Below, in pieces: positions 6,987 through 15,241 of a stretch of DNA of 64,000 bases. Each line of letters starts with the position of its first letter. The stretch's first letter is position 1. The notes beneath the pieces are model-generated. The model was not told the origin of the DNA and did not search any database. It saw nothing but the letters and a program-made list of their open reading frames with translations. The position numbers and the translations under genes are program-made. Source of the stretch: VXNF01 sp965116465 (GTDB lineage: Bacteria; Actinomycetota; Acidimicrobiia; Acidimicrobiales; CATQHL01); contig OZ220687.1 of NCBI GenBank assembly GCA_965116465.1, positions 1 to 64,000 of the forward strand, in the 5' to 3' direction.

Positions 6987-9332
6987 TCACCCCGCTGCGC
7001 CGGCGACTCCCACCGGCGCGGGGGATCCAGGGGCTCCCCCTCTGCGGTGCCGAGCGCGCACCAGCAATCCCCACGGACGCGGATCGACGGCGCGCCGTAG
7101 GCGCTGTGCCGCGGTCCGGGACTCCCGGAGGTCTGCGGTGATGGCCGAGGCCGCCGCGGCGGCCTGCTGGGTGAGTTCGGGCGGCATGGGGCCGCCGGCG
7201 AACGCCGCAACCGAGACGCAGAAGGCCAGCCGCTGCCACGGCTCCGGCGTCGAGCCGAGCAGGTGGGCGGCTCGCTGGGCCACCTCGAGAGGCGTCTCGG
7301 ATCGGTGCGGTCTGATACGGCGCGGGCGCAGGAGATCGACGACCTCCTCCCAGGCCACGACCGCTCCTCGGCCGGCGTCGCCGGCGGCCCAGCGGTGCCG
7401 CTGCCGGCGCTGGACGGAACGCAGGCCGGCGGTGGCGACGGCGTAGAGACCGCCGGCGGCGACAGCGGCGGCCAGCGCCAATCCGGCGAGACCAGCGGCG
7501 CGTGCCGCGCTGATGCCGCCGCCCTCATCGGGGATCTCGGCGGCGGTGGGAGATGGCGGCGGGGCCGGCGCCGGTCCCTCGACGTTCGGCCCGGGCCCGG
7601 CCGGCGGCTGTTCGGGAACGGTCGCATCCAGCGACTCCAGCGGCGAGTCCTGCTGTTCGGGCACGAACGTGTACGACTCCGCCCCGGGCGCACCGCGCCC
7701 CGGGGTGGGCTCGAAGGCCACCCAGCCGGCGCCGCTGATATAGACCTCCGGCCAGGCATGGGCGTGCTGCCCGCGCACGCTGTAGAGCGTTCTGCCGGTG
7801 GCGTCGGTCTCGAGGGCCACCCCCGGCGTGAATCCCACCGCCACCCGGGTCGGCAGGCCGAGAGTTCTGGCGAGGGTGGCGAAGGCGCCGGCGAACTGCT
7901 CGCAGTATCCCCGGCGCTCACCGAACAAGAAGGCCTCGAGGCGATCGACCGAATGGCCAGGGGCCACGTCGAGGTCGTACTCGAACCCCTCCCGCAACCA
8001 CTCCTGCAGAGCCAGTGCCTGTTCGTACGGTCCGTCCCGCCCGGCGGTGACCGCGGCGGCGGCCTCGGCGAGCGACGGGCCCAGATTCGCCGGCAGGTCC
8101 ACGAACCCCGGAGGCACGTCCGCGGGGTCGTTCCGCAGCGAGGCAAGGAAGGAACGGTCGAAGCGCGGCAATTCCGATTGCACCACATAGGCCAGGCCGT
8201 CGGAGTCTGTGCGGCCCGAACCCACCAGCAGTGTCGAGGAGTTCGGTTCGAAGCTGGCCTCGAACGTCCCGAGGGGCTCGAACGCCACAGGCTGGTAGGC
8301 CGCCGGCAGCCAGACCGCGGCCAGCGCACTGATCCTGTAGCTCTGGGCGAGATCGCTCACCGGTCCGGACGTCGCAGCCTGGGTGGGCAGCGACTCGCCG
8401 GCCGCGCCCGTGCTCTCGTCGAGCGACCAGACCACCCCGTCGAAGTCTCCGAGTGCGGTCAGGCGCCAGTAGGACCGCCCGGTGCTCCGGACGGTGAAGA
8501 GTTCCAGGTCGGGATTCTGCAGGAGCTGGCCCGGCACCGCCACGAGTGGGCTGAGTACGACCTTCCGGCCGCCGTCGGCGGCGGGAGCCGACGGTTCCAG
8601 CAGCGTCCTCAGCGGCCCTTCACTGAGGGAGGGCAGCAGAGCGGACGTGATCAGCGCGCCGGCGCCGACCGCCAGTGCGCCCGTCAGCAGCCCCCGGGGC
8701 AGGTGTCTCCGGCCGTGCCCCGAGACGCTGACGACGGGCCGGGCCGCCGATCGTGCCGCGGCGTGAGCCAGTGCGAAGGCGACGGCGCAGACCAGGATGA
8801 TGGTGGGGTAGAGGATCGTGCCCCCGGGTGTTCCGAAGGTCGCCACAAACCCCAGCAGGATGGTCGCCGGTGCCAGCGCCTCACCCCGGGCCCCGACGCG
8901 GAAGGCCGCCCAGTCGCTCAGCAGGGCGATCAACCAGGCCACCGCGGCGGCGACCACGATCAGACCTCTGTCCTCGGCGAGCGGCACCTCCGAGGACCGC
9001 AGCAACTCTCCGATGCCGCCGATGTCGGTGGCGAACGCTTCCGCGGTCGCCCGCCGGGGCAGCCCGTAGCTGGTGGTGTGCGGGTAGTGCACCCACACCT
9101 GCAGCCCCGCCACGCCGATCGCCGAGACCACTGCGCTGAGTGCCACGCCGCGGCCGGCACGACGCAGCAGCGCCACGAGCAGATGCGCCAGCAGCGCCGC
9201 GCCCAGCACCGGAGCCAGGAATGAGGTGCCGTCGAAGAGGCGCACACCACCCACCAGGGTTGCCAGCGTGACCGTCGTCGCCAGCAGCTCCCCCGCCGGT
9301 GTGCGGGTCGGCAGGCTCGCCGGCGGGCTCAT
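6987..9332 (-). CDS. Transglutaminase-like membrane protein (TgpA family)
   Basis: 781 residues. An N-terminal half with about six transmembrane helices precedes an extracytoplasmic transglutaminase core: Cys477 in RGYCEQFAGAFA and His525 in AHAWPEVY, followed by GWVAFEPTPG. A Pro-rich linker, one more helix (about 620-645) and a cytoplasmic DUF4129-like tail end the protein. This is the standard architecture of the TgpA/YebA-type proteins. The substrate is unknown. It is the last gene of moxR-DUF58-tgpA; its ATG overlaps the preceding stop by four bases (ATGA). Confidence 0.87.
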   Translation of the reverse strand: MSPPASLPTRTPAGELLATTVTLATLVGGVRLFDGTSFLAPVLGAALLAHLLVALLRRAGRGVALSAVVSAIGVAGLQVWVHYPHTTSYGLPRRATAEAFATDIGGIGELLRSSEVPLAEDRGLIVVAAAVAWLIALLSDWAAFRVGARGEALAPATILLGFVATFGTPGGTILYPTIILVCAVAFALAHAAARSAARPVVSVSGHGRRHLPRGLLTGALAVGAGALITSALLPSLSEGPLRTLLEPSAPAADGGRKVVLSPLVAVPGQLLQNPDLELFTVRSTGRSYWRLTALGDFDGVVWSLDESTGAAGESLPTQAATSGPVSDLAQSYRISALAAVWLPAAYQPVAFEPLGTFEASFEPNSSTLLVGSGRTDSDGLAYVVQSELPRFDRSFLASLRNDPADVPPGFVDLPANLGPSLAEAAAAVTAGRDGPYEQALALQEWLREGFEYDLDVAPGHSVDRLEAFLFGERRGYCEQFAGAFATLARTLGLPTRVAVGFTPGVALETDATGRTLYSVRGQHAHAWPEVYISGAGWVAFEPTPGRGAPGAESYTFVPEQQDSPLESLDATVPEQPPAGPGPNVEGPAPAPPPSPTAAEIPDEGGGISAARAAGLAGLALAAAVAAGGLYAVATAGLRSVQRRQRHRWAAGDAGRGAVVAWEEVVDLLRPRRIRPHRSETPLEVAQRAAHLLGSTPEPWQRLAFCVSVAAFAGGPMPPELTQQAAAAASAITADLRESRTAAQRLRRAVDPRPWGLLVRARHRRGGAPGSPAPVGVAGAAG

Positions 9333-10465
9333 CGCGTTCGAGAGCCGCGGCGCAGCATCCGGAACTCCTCCCAGCGTTCGGCGATCGATTCGTCGGGACC
9401 GATGGCCAGAACGTCCTGGTGCTCATCCGGGAGTTCGTCCTGCCAGAAGCTGAGGATGATTCGACGCCCCCCGAATCGATCCAGCGGCAACGGGGATTCG
9501 CCGACGGCGCCGCCCATGACCGCCAGCAGGATCATCCGGGCGGCGCCCACCGGCAGCTGGGCAGGGGGTCGACTGCCGGGTGGAATCTGCTCCACGAGGG
9601 CCAAGGCGTCGAGCACGGCGGTCGGGGTTCCCGTGGCGCGCACTTCGGCACCGCCGCTGGTCAGCAACCGGACCGATCCCGACTCGGTGGTGGCCATGAC
9701 GGCCAGTCCGGCGGCGGCCGAGACCATCCGCTCGAAGACCTCGGGGGCGGCGGCCGTCGAGGTGATCTCCAGGAAGAGCAGCGTCTCCGGGCGCTGCACG
9801 GTTTCGAATCGGCGCACCAGCAGTTCCTGGTAACGGGTGCTCGACGGCCAGTGAATCCGATGGGGGTCGTCGCCCGGCTCGTATCTGCGAAGGCTGTGGA
9901 AGTCGGTGGCGGAGCCGGCCACGAGTTGGGCGTGCCGGCGTCGTTCGGTGGCGTGCTCGATGGTCTCCGGCAGCGCTGTCAGGTCACATATCTCGGGCCA
10001 GACGAGCGCACGGCGCCGCGGGGCAAGTCGGTGGCGGCGACGCGCCAACCCGAAGGCGTCCTCGGTCTCGAGCCAGACAGGGCCGATGTCGCGCCACCCG
10101 CGCCTGGGCGTGGCGAGGTGGTACTGCTTCTCGACGACCGCCCCCGACGGCATGCGCCCCACCCTCAGCACGGGGCCGGGGCGGTCGCTCGCATCGTCGA
10201 AGACGTCTGCTTCCGGAGTGGCTCGTCGCCTGGCCGCGTTGGCGAGGCGGAGTTGCACCCCCAGTGGGGTGCCGCAGCTGACGCGCCGGCGCGCCGGGGT
10301 GCACAGCGCCTTCAGCGGGGGACGCAGCGAGGTGGTGACGCCGGCGAGCAGCACCAGCCCGGCGCACACCGCGGCCGTGAGGAACAGCTCCGGCAACCCG
10401 AACAGCAGGGCGGCCGCCCCGAGCACCAGGGCGGAGAGCAGCGCCAGGACGCCGGCCCGGGTCAC
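9329..10465 (-). CDS. DUF58 protein (MoxR-associated, vWA-like)
   Basis: 378 residues. Two hydrophobic helices lie at the N-terminus (about 5-45), then a cytoplasmic region with the DUF58 signature FHSLRRYEPGDDPHRIHWPS near residues 195-215. A degenerate von Willebrand A-like fold follows. DUF58 proteins are encoded next to MoxR ATPases and transglutaminase-like proteins throughout bacteria and are thought to act as their adaptor. The stop is shared with the tgpA start. Confidence 0.87.
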   Translation of the reverse strand: MTRAGVLALLSALVLGAAALLFGLPELFLTAAVCAGLVLLAGVTTSLRPPLKALCTPARRRVSCGTPLGVQLRLANAARRRATPEADVFDDASDRPGPVLRVGRMPSGAVVEKQYHLATPRRGWRDIGPVWLETEDAFGLARRRHRLAPRRRALVWPEICDLTALPETIEHATERRRHAQLVAGSATDFHSLRRYEPGDDPHRIHWPSSTRYQELLVRRFETVQRPETLLFLEITSTAAAPEVFERMVSAAAGLAVMATTESGSVRLLTSGGAEVRATGTPTAVLDALALVEQIPPGSRPPAQLPVGAARMILLAVMGGAVGESPLPLDRFGGRRIILSFWQDELPDEHQDVLAIGPDESIAERWEEFRMLRRGSRTR

Positions 10466-10477
10466 CTGGCTGTCCGA

Positions 10478-11467
10478 TCAGCGAACGCTGACCGGCGGGC
10501 TGGGGGTGTCGGCCAGGATCTCCTCGATCACGGCGGCGGGAGTTACCCCGTTGAATTGAGCGCTCTGGTGCAGGGTGATGCGGTGGAGCAGGATCGGCCG
10601 GGCGACGTCCTTCACGTCGTCGGGCAGGACGAAGTTGCGGCCCGTCGCCGCGGCCCTCGCCTGTGCCACACGCTGCAGGCCCAGCACGGCGCGGGGCGAC
10701 ATCCCACCGGCGATGGCGCCGTGGGCACGGCTGTTGAAGGCCAGATCCACGAGGTAGTCGCGCACGGCCGGAGCCACGTGGACCGCCCGGACCGCCTCGA
10801 TCATGGCTTGCACGGAGGCTGTGTCGGTGACGGCGGGCAGAGCCTCCAGCGGATCCGCGGCGAGCTGCGAGTCCAGGATCTCCGCCTCGGCGGCACGGTC
10901 CGGGAACCCTGCGCTGAGGCTCATGAGGAAGCGATCGAGCTGGCTGGTGGGGAGCGGGAAGGTCCCCTCGATCTCCTCGGAGTTCTCCGTGGCGATCACC
11001 AGGAACGGCGAGGCAAGACGGTGCGTGGTGCCGTCGACGGTGACCTGACGCTCTGCCATCGCCTCGAGGAGGGCGGACTGGGTGCGGGGCGACGTGCGGT
11101 TGATCTCGTCGGCCAGCAGGAGCCCTGCGAACACCGGACCCGGCCTGAACTCGAAGCCGTTGCGCACCGGATTCCACAGTGACACCCCGATGACGTCGCT
11201 CGGCAGCAGGTCGGGCGTGAACTGCACGCGGCCGAATTCCAGCCCGAGCGTTCGTGCCACCGTCTTGGCGAGCACGGTCTTACCGGCCCCGGGAGGATCG
11301 CGCAGGAGCACGTGCCCCTCGGCGAACAGGCAGAGAAGCAGGAGCCTGACGAGTCGGCGCTTGCCCTTGACGACCTGTTCGACGTTGGCCGCGATGGCCT
11401 CGAAGGCCGCCGGGAAATCGCCCTGGTCCGGAGCGGAGGGCTGCTGCTCGGGGTTGGCGTTGCTCAC
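10478..11467 (-). CDS. MoxR-type AAA+ ATPase
   Basis: 329 residues from the GTG at 11467, the usual MoxR length; the reading frame stays open further upstream but without homology. Walker A is DPPGAGKTVLAK and Walker B is LLADEINRTSPRTQSALLEAM, followed by sensor ATENSEEIEGTFPLP and ARSFDR-type LDRFLM. MoxR proteins are chaperone-like ATPases that mature partner proteins, here presumably the DUF58 and transglutaminase products encoded 12 bases further on in the same operon. Confidence 0.92.
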   Translation of the reverse strand: MSNANPEQQPSAPDQGDFPAAFEAIAANVEQVVKGKRRLVRLLLLCLFAEGHVLLRDPPGAGKTVLAKTVARTLGLEFGRVQFTPDLLPSDVIGVSLWNPVRNGFEFRPGPVFAGLLLADEINRTSPRTQSALLEAMAERQVTVDGTTHRLASPFLVIATENSEEIEGTFPLPTSQLDRFLMSLSAGFPDRAAEAEILDSQLAADPLEALPAVTDTASVQAMIEAVRAVHVAPAVRDYLVDLAFNSRAHGAIAGGMSPRAVLGLQRVAQARAAATGRNFVLPDDVKDVARPILLHRITLHQSAQFNGVTPAAVIEEILADTPSPPVSVR

Positions 11468-11548
11468 TCTGGCGGATCCGGTGTGTAGTCGCCTGCGGTG
11501 CCGCACGGGCCTTGACGGTGTTCGGCCACCAAGGCTCCCGCGCCCCAT

Positions 11549-11554
11549 TAGGGT
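11549..11554 (+). promoter_or_regulatory. -10 element TAGGGT before the 86-residue gene
   Basis: TAGGGT ends 6 bases before the GTG at 11561, the same geometry as the other leaderless starts in this window. It supports the reality of the short gene. Confidence 0.5.
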
Positions 11555-11560
11555 ACGCCG

Positions 11561-11821
11561 GTGGTGGGCCCGAGAAGTCGCATTCGATGGCGGCACCGCT
11601 CCGGAGGCCTGTTCCTGGCGGTGGGCTGGGAGGTGTTCCGTCGCCCGCGCCTGTGGTCGGAGGCGTTGCGACAGGCGCCGGCGGTCGTCTCGGGGCCGTA
11701 CCGGGCGTTTCGCTCGGTGACCGCCTTCGGCGATCCCCGACGGCTGCCCGCGGCGGCTGACGTGCTGGCCTGGCTGCGGTGGGCACGGTCCTTCAGGCGG
11801 GTCTGTGCCCGGGATTCGTGA
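11561..11821 (+). CDS. Small basic protein, unknown
   Basis: 86 residues, rich in Arg and Trp (for example WRHRSGGLFLAVGWEVF), with one moderately hydrophobic helix near residues 14-24. I recognise no family. Evidence that it is a gene is positional: a -10 hexamer with leaderless spacing directly precedes the GTG, and the frame fills the gap between the divergent moxR operon and the HNH gene. Confidence 0.45.
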   Translation: MVGPRSRIRWRHRSGGLFLAVGWEVFRRPRLWSEALRQAPAVVSGPYRAFRSVTAFGDPRRLPAAADVLAWLRWARSFRRVCARDS

Positions 11822-11841
11822 GGCAATCGGTGCCATGGGGC

Positions 11842-11847
11842 TAGCTT
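11842..11847 (+). promoter_or_regulatory. -10 element TAGCTT before the HNH gene
   Basis: TAGCTT ends 8 bases before the ATG at 11856, consistent with a leaderless or nearly leaderless transcript. Confidence 0.45.
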
Positions 11848-11855
11848 GTGGGGCC

Positions 11856-12365
11856 ATGACCCAGGCCCTGGTGCTGAATGCCACGAACGAACCGCTGAGC
11901 GTGGTGCCCGCTCGTCGCGCCGCCGTGCTCGTGCTCGACGGGAAGGCCGACGCGGTGCACCAGAGCGGCATGGTGCTGCGATCGGAGAATCTGAGTGTCC
12001 AGATCCCGTCGGTGGTTCGCCTGCAGTACTTCGTACGGGTGCCGTACCTGCGGCGTGGCTCACTGAGCCGGCGCGGCGTGCTGGCGCGGGACGATCACAC
12101 CTGCCAGTACTGCGGTCACCGGGCCGACAGCATCGACCACGTCCGGCCCCGCAGCCGCGGCGGCGGACACACCTGGGACAACGTGGTGGCGGCCTGCCGG
12201 CGCTGCAACACGCGCAAGCGTGATCGACTGCCGAGCGAGATCGGAATGCGACTCCGCCGGACGCCCCGGCCACCGACGTGGACCACGCTCATCCGCCTCA
12301 GTGCCGGAGAGGTCCCCGACCAGTGGAGCGCCTACCTGCGCGACGATCGAGCCCTGTCGGCGTGA
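11856..12365 (+). CDS. HNH endonuclease family protein
   Basis: 169 residues. It begins MTQALVLNATNEPLSVV, the usual opening of a widespread actinobacterial HNH family. The nuclease core has paired zinc-binding cysteines (CQYCGHRA and CRRCNTRK) around DHVRPRSRGGGHTWDNVVA, with His in the DHV motif as expected for the catalytic residue. Biological role is not established for this family; it is not obviously linked to a restriction or phage system here. Earlier in-frame ATGs (11805, 11835) were passed over because the family starts at MTQ and a -10 element precedes it. Confidence 0.85.
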   Translation: MTQALVLNATNEPLSVVPARRAAVLVLDGKADAVHQSGMVLRSENLSVQIPSVVRLQYFVRVPYLRRGSLSRRGVLARDDHTCQYCGHRADSIDHVRPRSRGGGHTWDNVVAACRRCNTRKRDRLPSEIGMRLRRTPRPPTWTTLIRLSAGEVPDQWSAYLRDDRALSA

Positions 12366-13078
12366 GGCGCGGCGAGGCCGCTGCGCCGGGCCCCTCGCCT
12401 GCACCCTGGAGCATCATCGAGCGCACAGGATCGGTGCGCAGCCTGCACGGGATCGCCGCCGGCTCCCGCCCGCGGCGGGAGGTCTGGATCATGAGGCCCC
12501 TTGCGGGCGCCCTCGTGCTCGGTAGCGGGCAGCGCCCGGGCGTGGTGGATGCGGCCGCGGCGCGCCGGCGTGGTCTGCCGGTGCTGCGGCGCCGCTCGGG
12601 TGGGGGAGCGGTGCTGGTCTCACCCGCCGATCTCCTGTGGGTGGACATCCTGGTGCCCCGGGAGGATCCCTTGTGGGATCCCGATGTGGGACGCGCCTTT
12701 CTCTGGCTCGGACACCTCTGGCGGAGCGTCCTGGCGGGCTGTGGCATCGCCGCGGAGGTCCACGAGGGTCGCTACGAGCCCGGCCCCTGGGGGTCGCTGG
12801 TCTGCTTCGCGGGTCAAGGCCCTGGCGAGGTGTTCGTGGCGGGACGGAAGGTTGTCGGTTTGTCCCAGAGGCGCGGTCGCGCCGGTGCACGGTTCCAGTG
12901 CGGCCTGCTGCGACGCTGGGATCCCACATCTCTCGCCGAGCTGCTCGTCCTGCCCGAGGAGCGGCGCCGGGTGCTGGAGCGCGACCTTGCGGTCTGCGCG
13001 GCGCCTCTCGACGTGTCCGAGCAGTGGATCCTCGGCGCCCTGGCGGAGAATCTCCCGACGGTCGGGAGCACCGCCTAG
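12362..13078 (+). CDS. Lipoate-protein ligase A-like protein
   Basis: 238 residues starting at a GTG that overlaps the HNH stop (GTGA). The biotin/lipoate transferase fold is suggested by PRREVWI, ALVLGSGQ, RRRSGGGAVLVSPADLLWVD (the RRxGGG lipoyl-AMP loop) and the lysine region KVVGLSQRRGRAG. In LplA the K in this last motif contacts lipoyl-AMP and is present. It may attach lipoate or octanoate to E2/GcvH subunits, but the identity to true LplA is modest and a divergent paralogue is possible. Confidence 0.72.
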   Translation: MRRGEAAAPGPSPAPWSIIERTGSVRSLHGIAAGSRPRREVWIMRPLAGALVLGSGQRPGVVDAAAARRRGLPVLRRRSGGGAVLVSPADLLWVDILVPREDPLWDPDVGRAFLWLGHLWRSVLAGCGIAAEVHEGRYEPGPWGSLVCFAGQGPGEVFVAGRKVVGLSQRRGRAGARFQCGLLRRWDPTSLAELLVLPEERRRVLERDLAVCAAPLDVSEQWILGALAENLPTVGSTA

Positions 13079-13092
13079 CGCATCACCGCGCC

Positions 13093-13108
13093 GGCGCTGC
13101 CCAGCGCC
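13093..13108 (+). terminator. GC hairpin downstream of the lipoate-ligase-like gene
   Basis: A perfect 6-base stem (GGCGCT / AGCGCC) with a 4-base loop, 15 bases after the stop. There is no T-run, so intrinsic termination is only possible. It insulates the upstream gene from the mraZ promoter. Confidence 0.35.
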
Positions 13109-13169
13109 TGCTCGTGGGGTTGCCGGACCCGCGTCAAGATCCCTGCCGTGGGCTGCAATCCTTGTCCAG

Positions 13170-13204
13170 TGGGGCAAAGTGGTCTATTGTGGTGACAGAG
13201 GGAG
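13170..13204 (+). promoter_or_regulatory. MraZ operator: four boxes at exact 10-bp spacing
   Basis: TGGGG (13170), TGGTC (13180), TGGTG (13190) and GGGAG (13200) are each separated by five bases. MraZ is known to bind direct TGGGN repeats with five-base spacers upstream of its own gene. The last boxes overlap the -35 region, so bound MraZ would block RNA polymerase. Only the first box is a perfect TGGGN. Confidence 0.7.
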
Positions 13205-13219
13205 ATTTATCCCTATAAT
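13192..13219 (+). promoter_or_regulatory. mraZ/dcw promoter (GTGACA - 16 - TATAAT)
   Basis: A perfect TATAAT at 13214-13219 lies 16 bases after GTGACA at 13192-13197. It is the best housekeeping-type promoter in the window. The transcript would start near 13226 with a leader of about 60 bases before mraZ. Confidence 0.75.
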
Positions 13220-13286
13220 GTCGACCACCGAGGACGCTCTCGCCGTGCCCAACGCGCGGTGCCGAATTCGCGAGACATCACACGCC

Positions 13287-13757
13287 ATGGACAGAACATT
13301 CTCCGGCAGTCACGAGCGCTCCGTCGACGGCAAGTGGCGCGTCTCGCTCCCTCCCGAGTTCCGCGGCGGGGTCGACAGCGACGATCGATGTGTGCTGGGT
13401 CGCGTCCCCGGCAGCCCCTGCCTGGGTTTGTGGCGCCAGCAGAGTTTCGACGCCGCCTACCGGCGCCTCGAGGAAGAGGTCCGCACCCGGGGCGCGGGGC
13501 AGAATCTGCTCCGCTGGTTCTCCGGCAACGGTTACCCCGTCAAGCCGGACGCCCAGGGGCGCATCGTCGTGCCCGAGCAGTTGCGCGACGTCCTGGGCAT
13601 CGATGCCGACGGGACGGACGCACGGATATTCGTCGCCGGCGTCGGCGAGCGGATCGAGTTGTGGAACAGCGAGGTCTGGCTGGAGACGGTCGGTGGGGCC
13701 GGTGCCTACACCGACGAGACGGGCCTCGATTCCTGGTCCGAGAGCAGTTGGCTGTGA
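13287..13757 (+). CDS. mraZ: Transcriptional regulator MraZ
   Basis: 156 residues. Two tandem SpoVT/AbrB-type halves are seen: FSGSHERSVDGKWRVSLPPE at the start and YPVKPDAQGRIVVPEQLRD around residues 82-100. MraZ is the DNA-binding autoregulator of division and wall gene clusters. The ATG at 13287 starts just before the first domain. An in-frame ATG at 13218 overlaps the -10 box and cannot be used. It heads the dcw cluster but is separated from rsmH by 165 bases containing a large inverted repeat. Confidence 0.95.
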   Translation: MDRTFSGSHERSVDGKWRVSLPPEFRGGVDSDDRCVLGRVPGSPCLGLWRQQSFDAAYRRLEEEVRTRGAGQNLLRWFSGNGYPVKPDAQGRIVVPEQLRDVLGIDADGTDARIFVAGVGERIELWNSEVWLETVGGAGAYTDETGLDSWSESSWL

Positions 13758-13774
13758 ACGAACGGCCCGCGCTC

Positions 13775-13904
13775 GTTCGCCGTTCAGCAATCCCCCGGCT
13801 GGCAGGAGGACAGCAAATCCCTACTCCGCCCACTTGCCACCTTCCTTGCGACGGAAAGAATCGCCGCGAGGTCCTGGCAGCCGGGGGATTGCTGAACGGC
13901 GAAC
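13775..13904. repeat. Long inverted repeat between mraZ and rsmH
   Basis: Arms of 27 bases (13775-13801 and 13878-13904) are perfectly complementary, and after one mismatch they extend inward by about five more bases (CAGGA/TCCTG). About 64 bases lie between them. The arms contain GTTCAGCAATCCCCCGG and its complement. The element fills most of the 165-base mraZ-rsmH gap. It could be a MITE-like insertion (AACGG occurs on both sides at 13761 and 13914) or an RNA hairpin modulating read-through into the division genes. I saw no second copy in the window. Confidence 0.8.
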
Positions 13905-13922
13905 CGCGGGCGCAACGGCGCC

Positions 13923-14873
13923 GTGCCCGTCCATGAGGGCCCCGGGATCGGCGGCCACGACCCTGTCATGGTTCGCGAGGTCGCCGAGGTGTTGGAGCCG
14001 ATCCCGGCAGGGGTCTTCCTCGATGCCACGGTCGGGGCCGGTGGTCACACCGCGGCCCTGCTGGAGCGCCGCCCTGATCTGAGCTTCGTCGGTCTGGACC
14101 GCGATCCGGCGGCACTCGCTGCCGCCGCACGGCGGCTTCCCGACGGCGTCCGGCTGCACCGCTGCAGGTTCGCGGACCTGGGTGCGGCACTCGCCGAGTT
14201 GGGCTTCAGCGCGCTCTCGGGAGTGGTGTTCGACCTCGGCGTCAGTTCGATGCAGCTCGACGAGCCGGATCGGGGTTTCAGCTACCGAGCCGCCGGTCCG
14301 ATCGACATGCGCATGGATCCCGGAGCGGCCCTCTGCGCGGCCCGGATCGTCAACGAATGGCCGGCCGAGCGCCTGGCGAGCCTGCTGCGGGAGTACGGGG
14401 ACGAGCCCCATGCGCGGAGGATCGCCCGGGCGATCGTGGCCCGCCGCCCGCTGGGAGACACCGTCGAGTTGGCCGAGATCGTGCGTGCCGCCATTCCCGC
14501 CCGCCATCGCCGGCGCGGCGGACACCCCGCCAAGCGCAGCTTCCAGGCGCTGCGGATCGCGGTCAACGATGAGCTCGCCCAGATCCCGCCGGCTCTCACG
14601 CAGGCCATCGACCGCCTGGTGCCTCGCGGCAGGGGAGTGGTGCTCAGCTACCACTCCGGGGAGGACCGTCTTGTGAAGGACACGCTGGTGGCCGCCGCCT
14701 CCGGCGGTTGCGCCTGCCCGCCGCGGCTTCCCTGTGTGTGTGGTGCCGCCGGTTGCATCCGGCTGCTGTCCCGCGGCGCGGCGCGGCCGGGGGAGGCGGA
14801 GACCCTGCGCAACCCACGCGCCTCCAGCGCTCGCCTGCGTTCCTTCGAGAAGCTCCCGGCGGTGGCGGCATGA
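13923..14873 (+). CDS. rsmH: 16S rRNA (cytosine1402-N4)-methyltransferase
   Basis: 316 residues. SAM-binding motif DATVGAGGHTAALLE, then GLDRDPAALA, FDLGVSSMQLDEPDRGFSY and the C-terminal VLSYHSGEDRLVKD are the signatures of RsmH (MraW). It methylates N4 of C1402 in the ribosomal P site. Near the C-terminus there are five cysteines (GGCACPPRLPCVCGAAGC). The GTG at 13923 follows the inverted repeat; the ftsL ATG overlaps its stop (ATGA). Confidence 0.95.
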   Translation: MPVHEGPGIGGHDPVMVREVAEVLEPIPAGVFLDATVGAGGHTAALLERRPDLSFVGLDRDPAALAAAARRLPDGVRLHRCRFADLGAALAELGFSALSGVVFDLGVSSMQLDEPDRGFSYRAAGPIDMRMDPGAALCAARIVNEWPAERLASLLREYGDEPHARRIARAIVARRPLGDTVELAEIVRAAIPARHRRRGGHPAKRSFQALRIAVNDELAQIPPALTQAIDRLVPRGRGVVLSYHSGEDRLVKDTLVAAASGGCACPPRLPCVCGAAGCIRLLSRGAARPGEAETLRNPRASSARLRSFEKLPAVAA

Positions 14874-15241
14874 GCAGGCCGCTTCGATCCCCCCGAGCGC
14901 CCGACCCCCAGGTCAGGGCGCAGTCTCGGCTCCGGGTCGTGACCGGCGAGCGGCCGAGGTCGAGCCAGCTTCGCCGCATCGTGCTGCGCGTGGTGCTCGT
15001 GCTGCTCAGTGGACTGTTCGCGATCGCTGTCCTCCAGGCGGTGGTCACGCAGGCCCAGGGGCGCATCGACCAGCTGGACCGGCAGATCGACGAGGCGGTC
15101 GACCTCGACCGGGCGTTGCGCCTGCGGCGCGCCGAACTGCTGTCACCGGCTCGCCTGGCCACCGAGGCCCGCGACCGTCTCGGGATGGTGCCACCGGCGA
15201 CGGTCAACTACCTGGACCCGGCGACCCCTCCGGCTCCGTGA
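14870..15241 (+). CDS. ftsL: Cell division protein FtsL
   Basis: 123 residues: a basic cytoplasmic tail of about 38 residues, one transmembrane helix (IVLRVVLVLLSGLFAIAVLQ), then a short coiled coil (IDQLDRQIDEAVDLDRALRLRR) outside. Size, topology and place between rsmH and ftsI identify it although FtsL sequences diverge strongly. It would act with FtsQ/FtsB to activate FtsW-FtsI. It is coupled on both sides (ATGA and GTGA). Confidence 0.85.
   Translation: MSRPLRSPRAPDPQVRAQSRLRVVTGERPRSSQLRRIVLRVVLVLLSGLFAIAVLQAVVTQAQGRIDQLDRQIDEAVDLDRALRLRRAELLSPARLATEARDRLGMVPPATVNYLDPATPPAP

Noticed and set aside
13079..13169. Small RNA or additional gene before mraZ
   Set aside because: Only a GC hairpin is visible; there is no promoter of its own and no ORF with a start signal.
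13218..13286. Upstream in-frame ATG for mraZ at 13218
   Set aside because: It overlaps the TATAAT box and lies before the predicted transcription start; MraZ homology begins after 13287.
13766..13913. Calling the mraZ-rsmH inverted repeat a MITE with AACGG target duplications
   Set aside because: The AACGG copies do not abut the arms symmetrically and no second copy is visible, so it is listed only as an inverted repeat.
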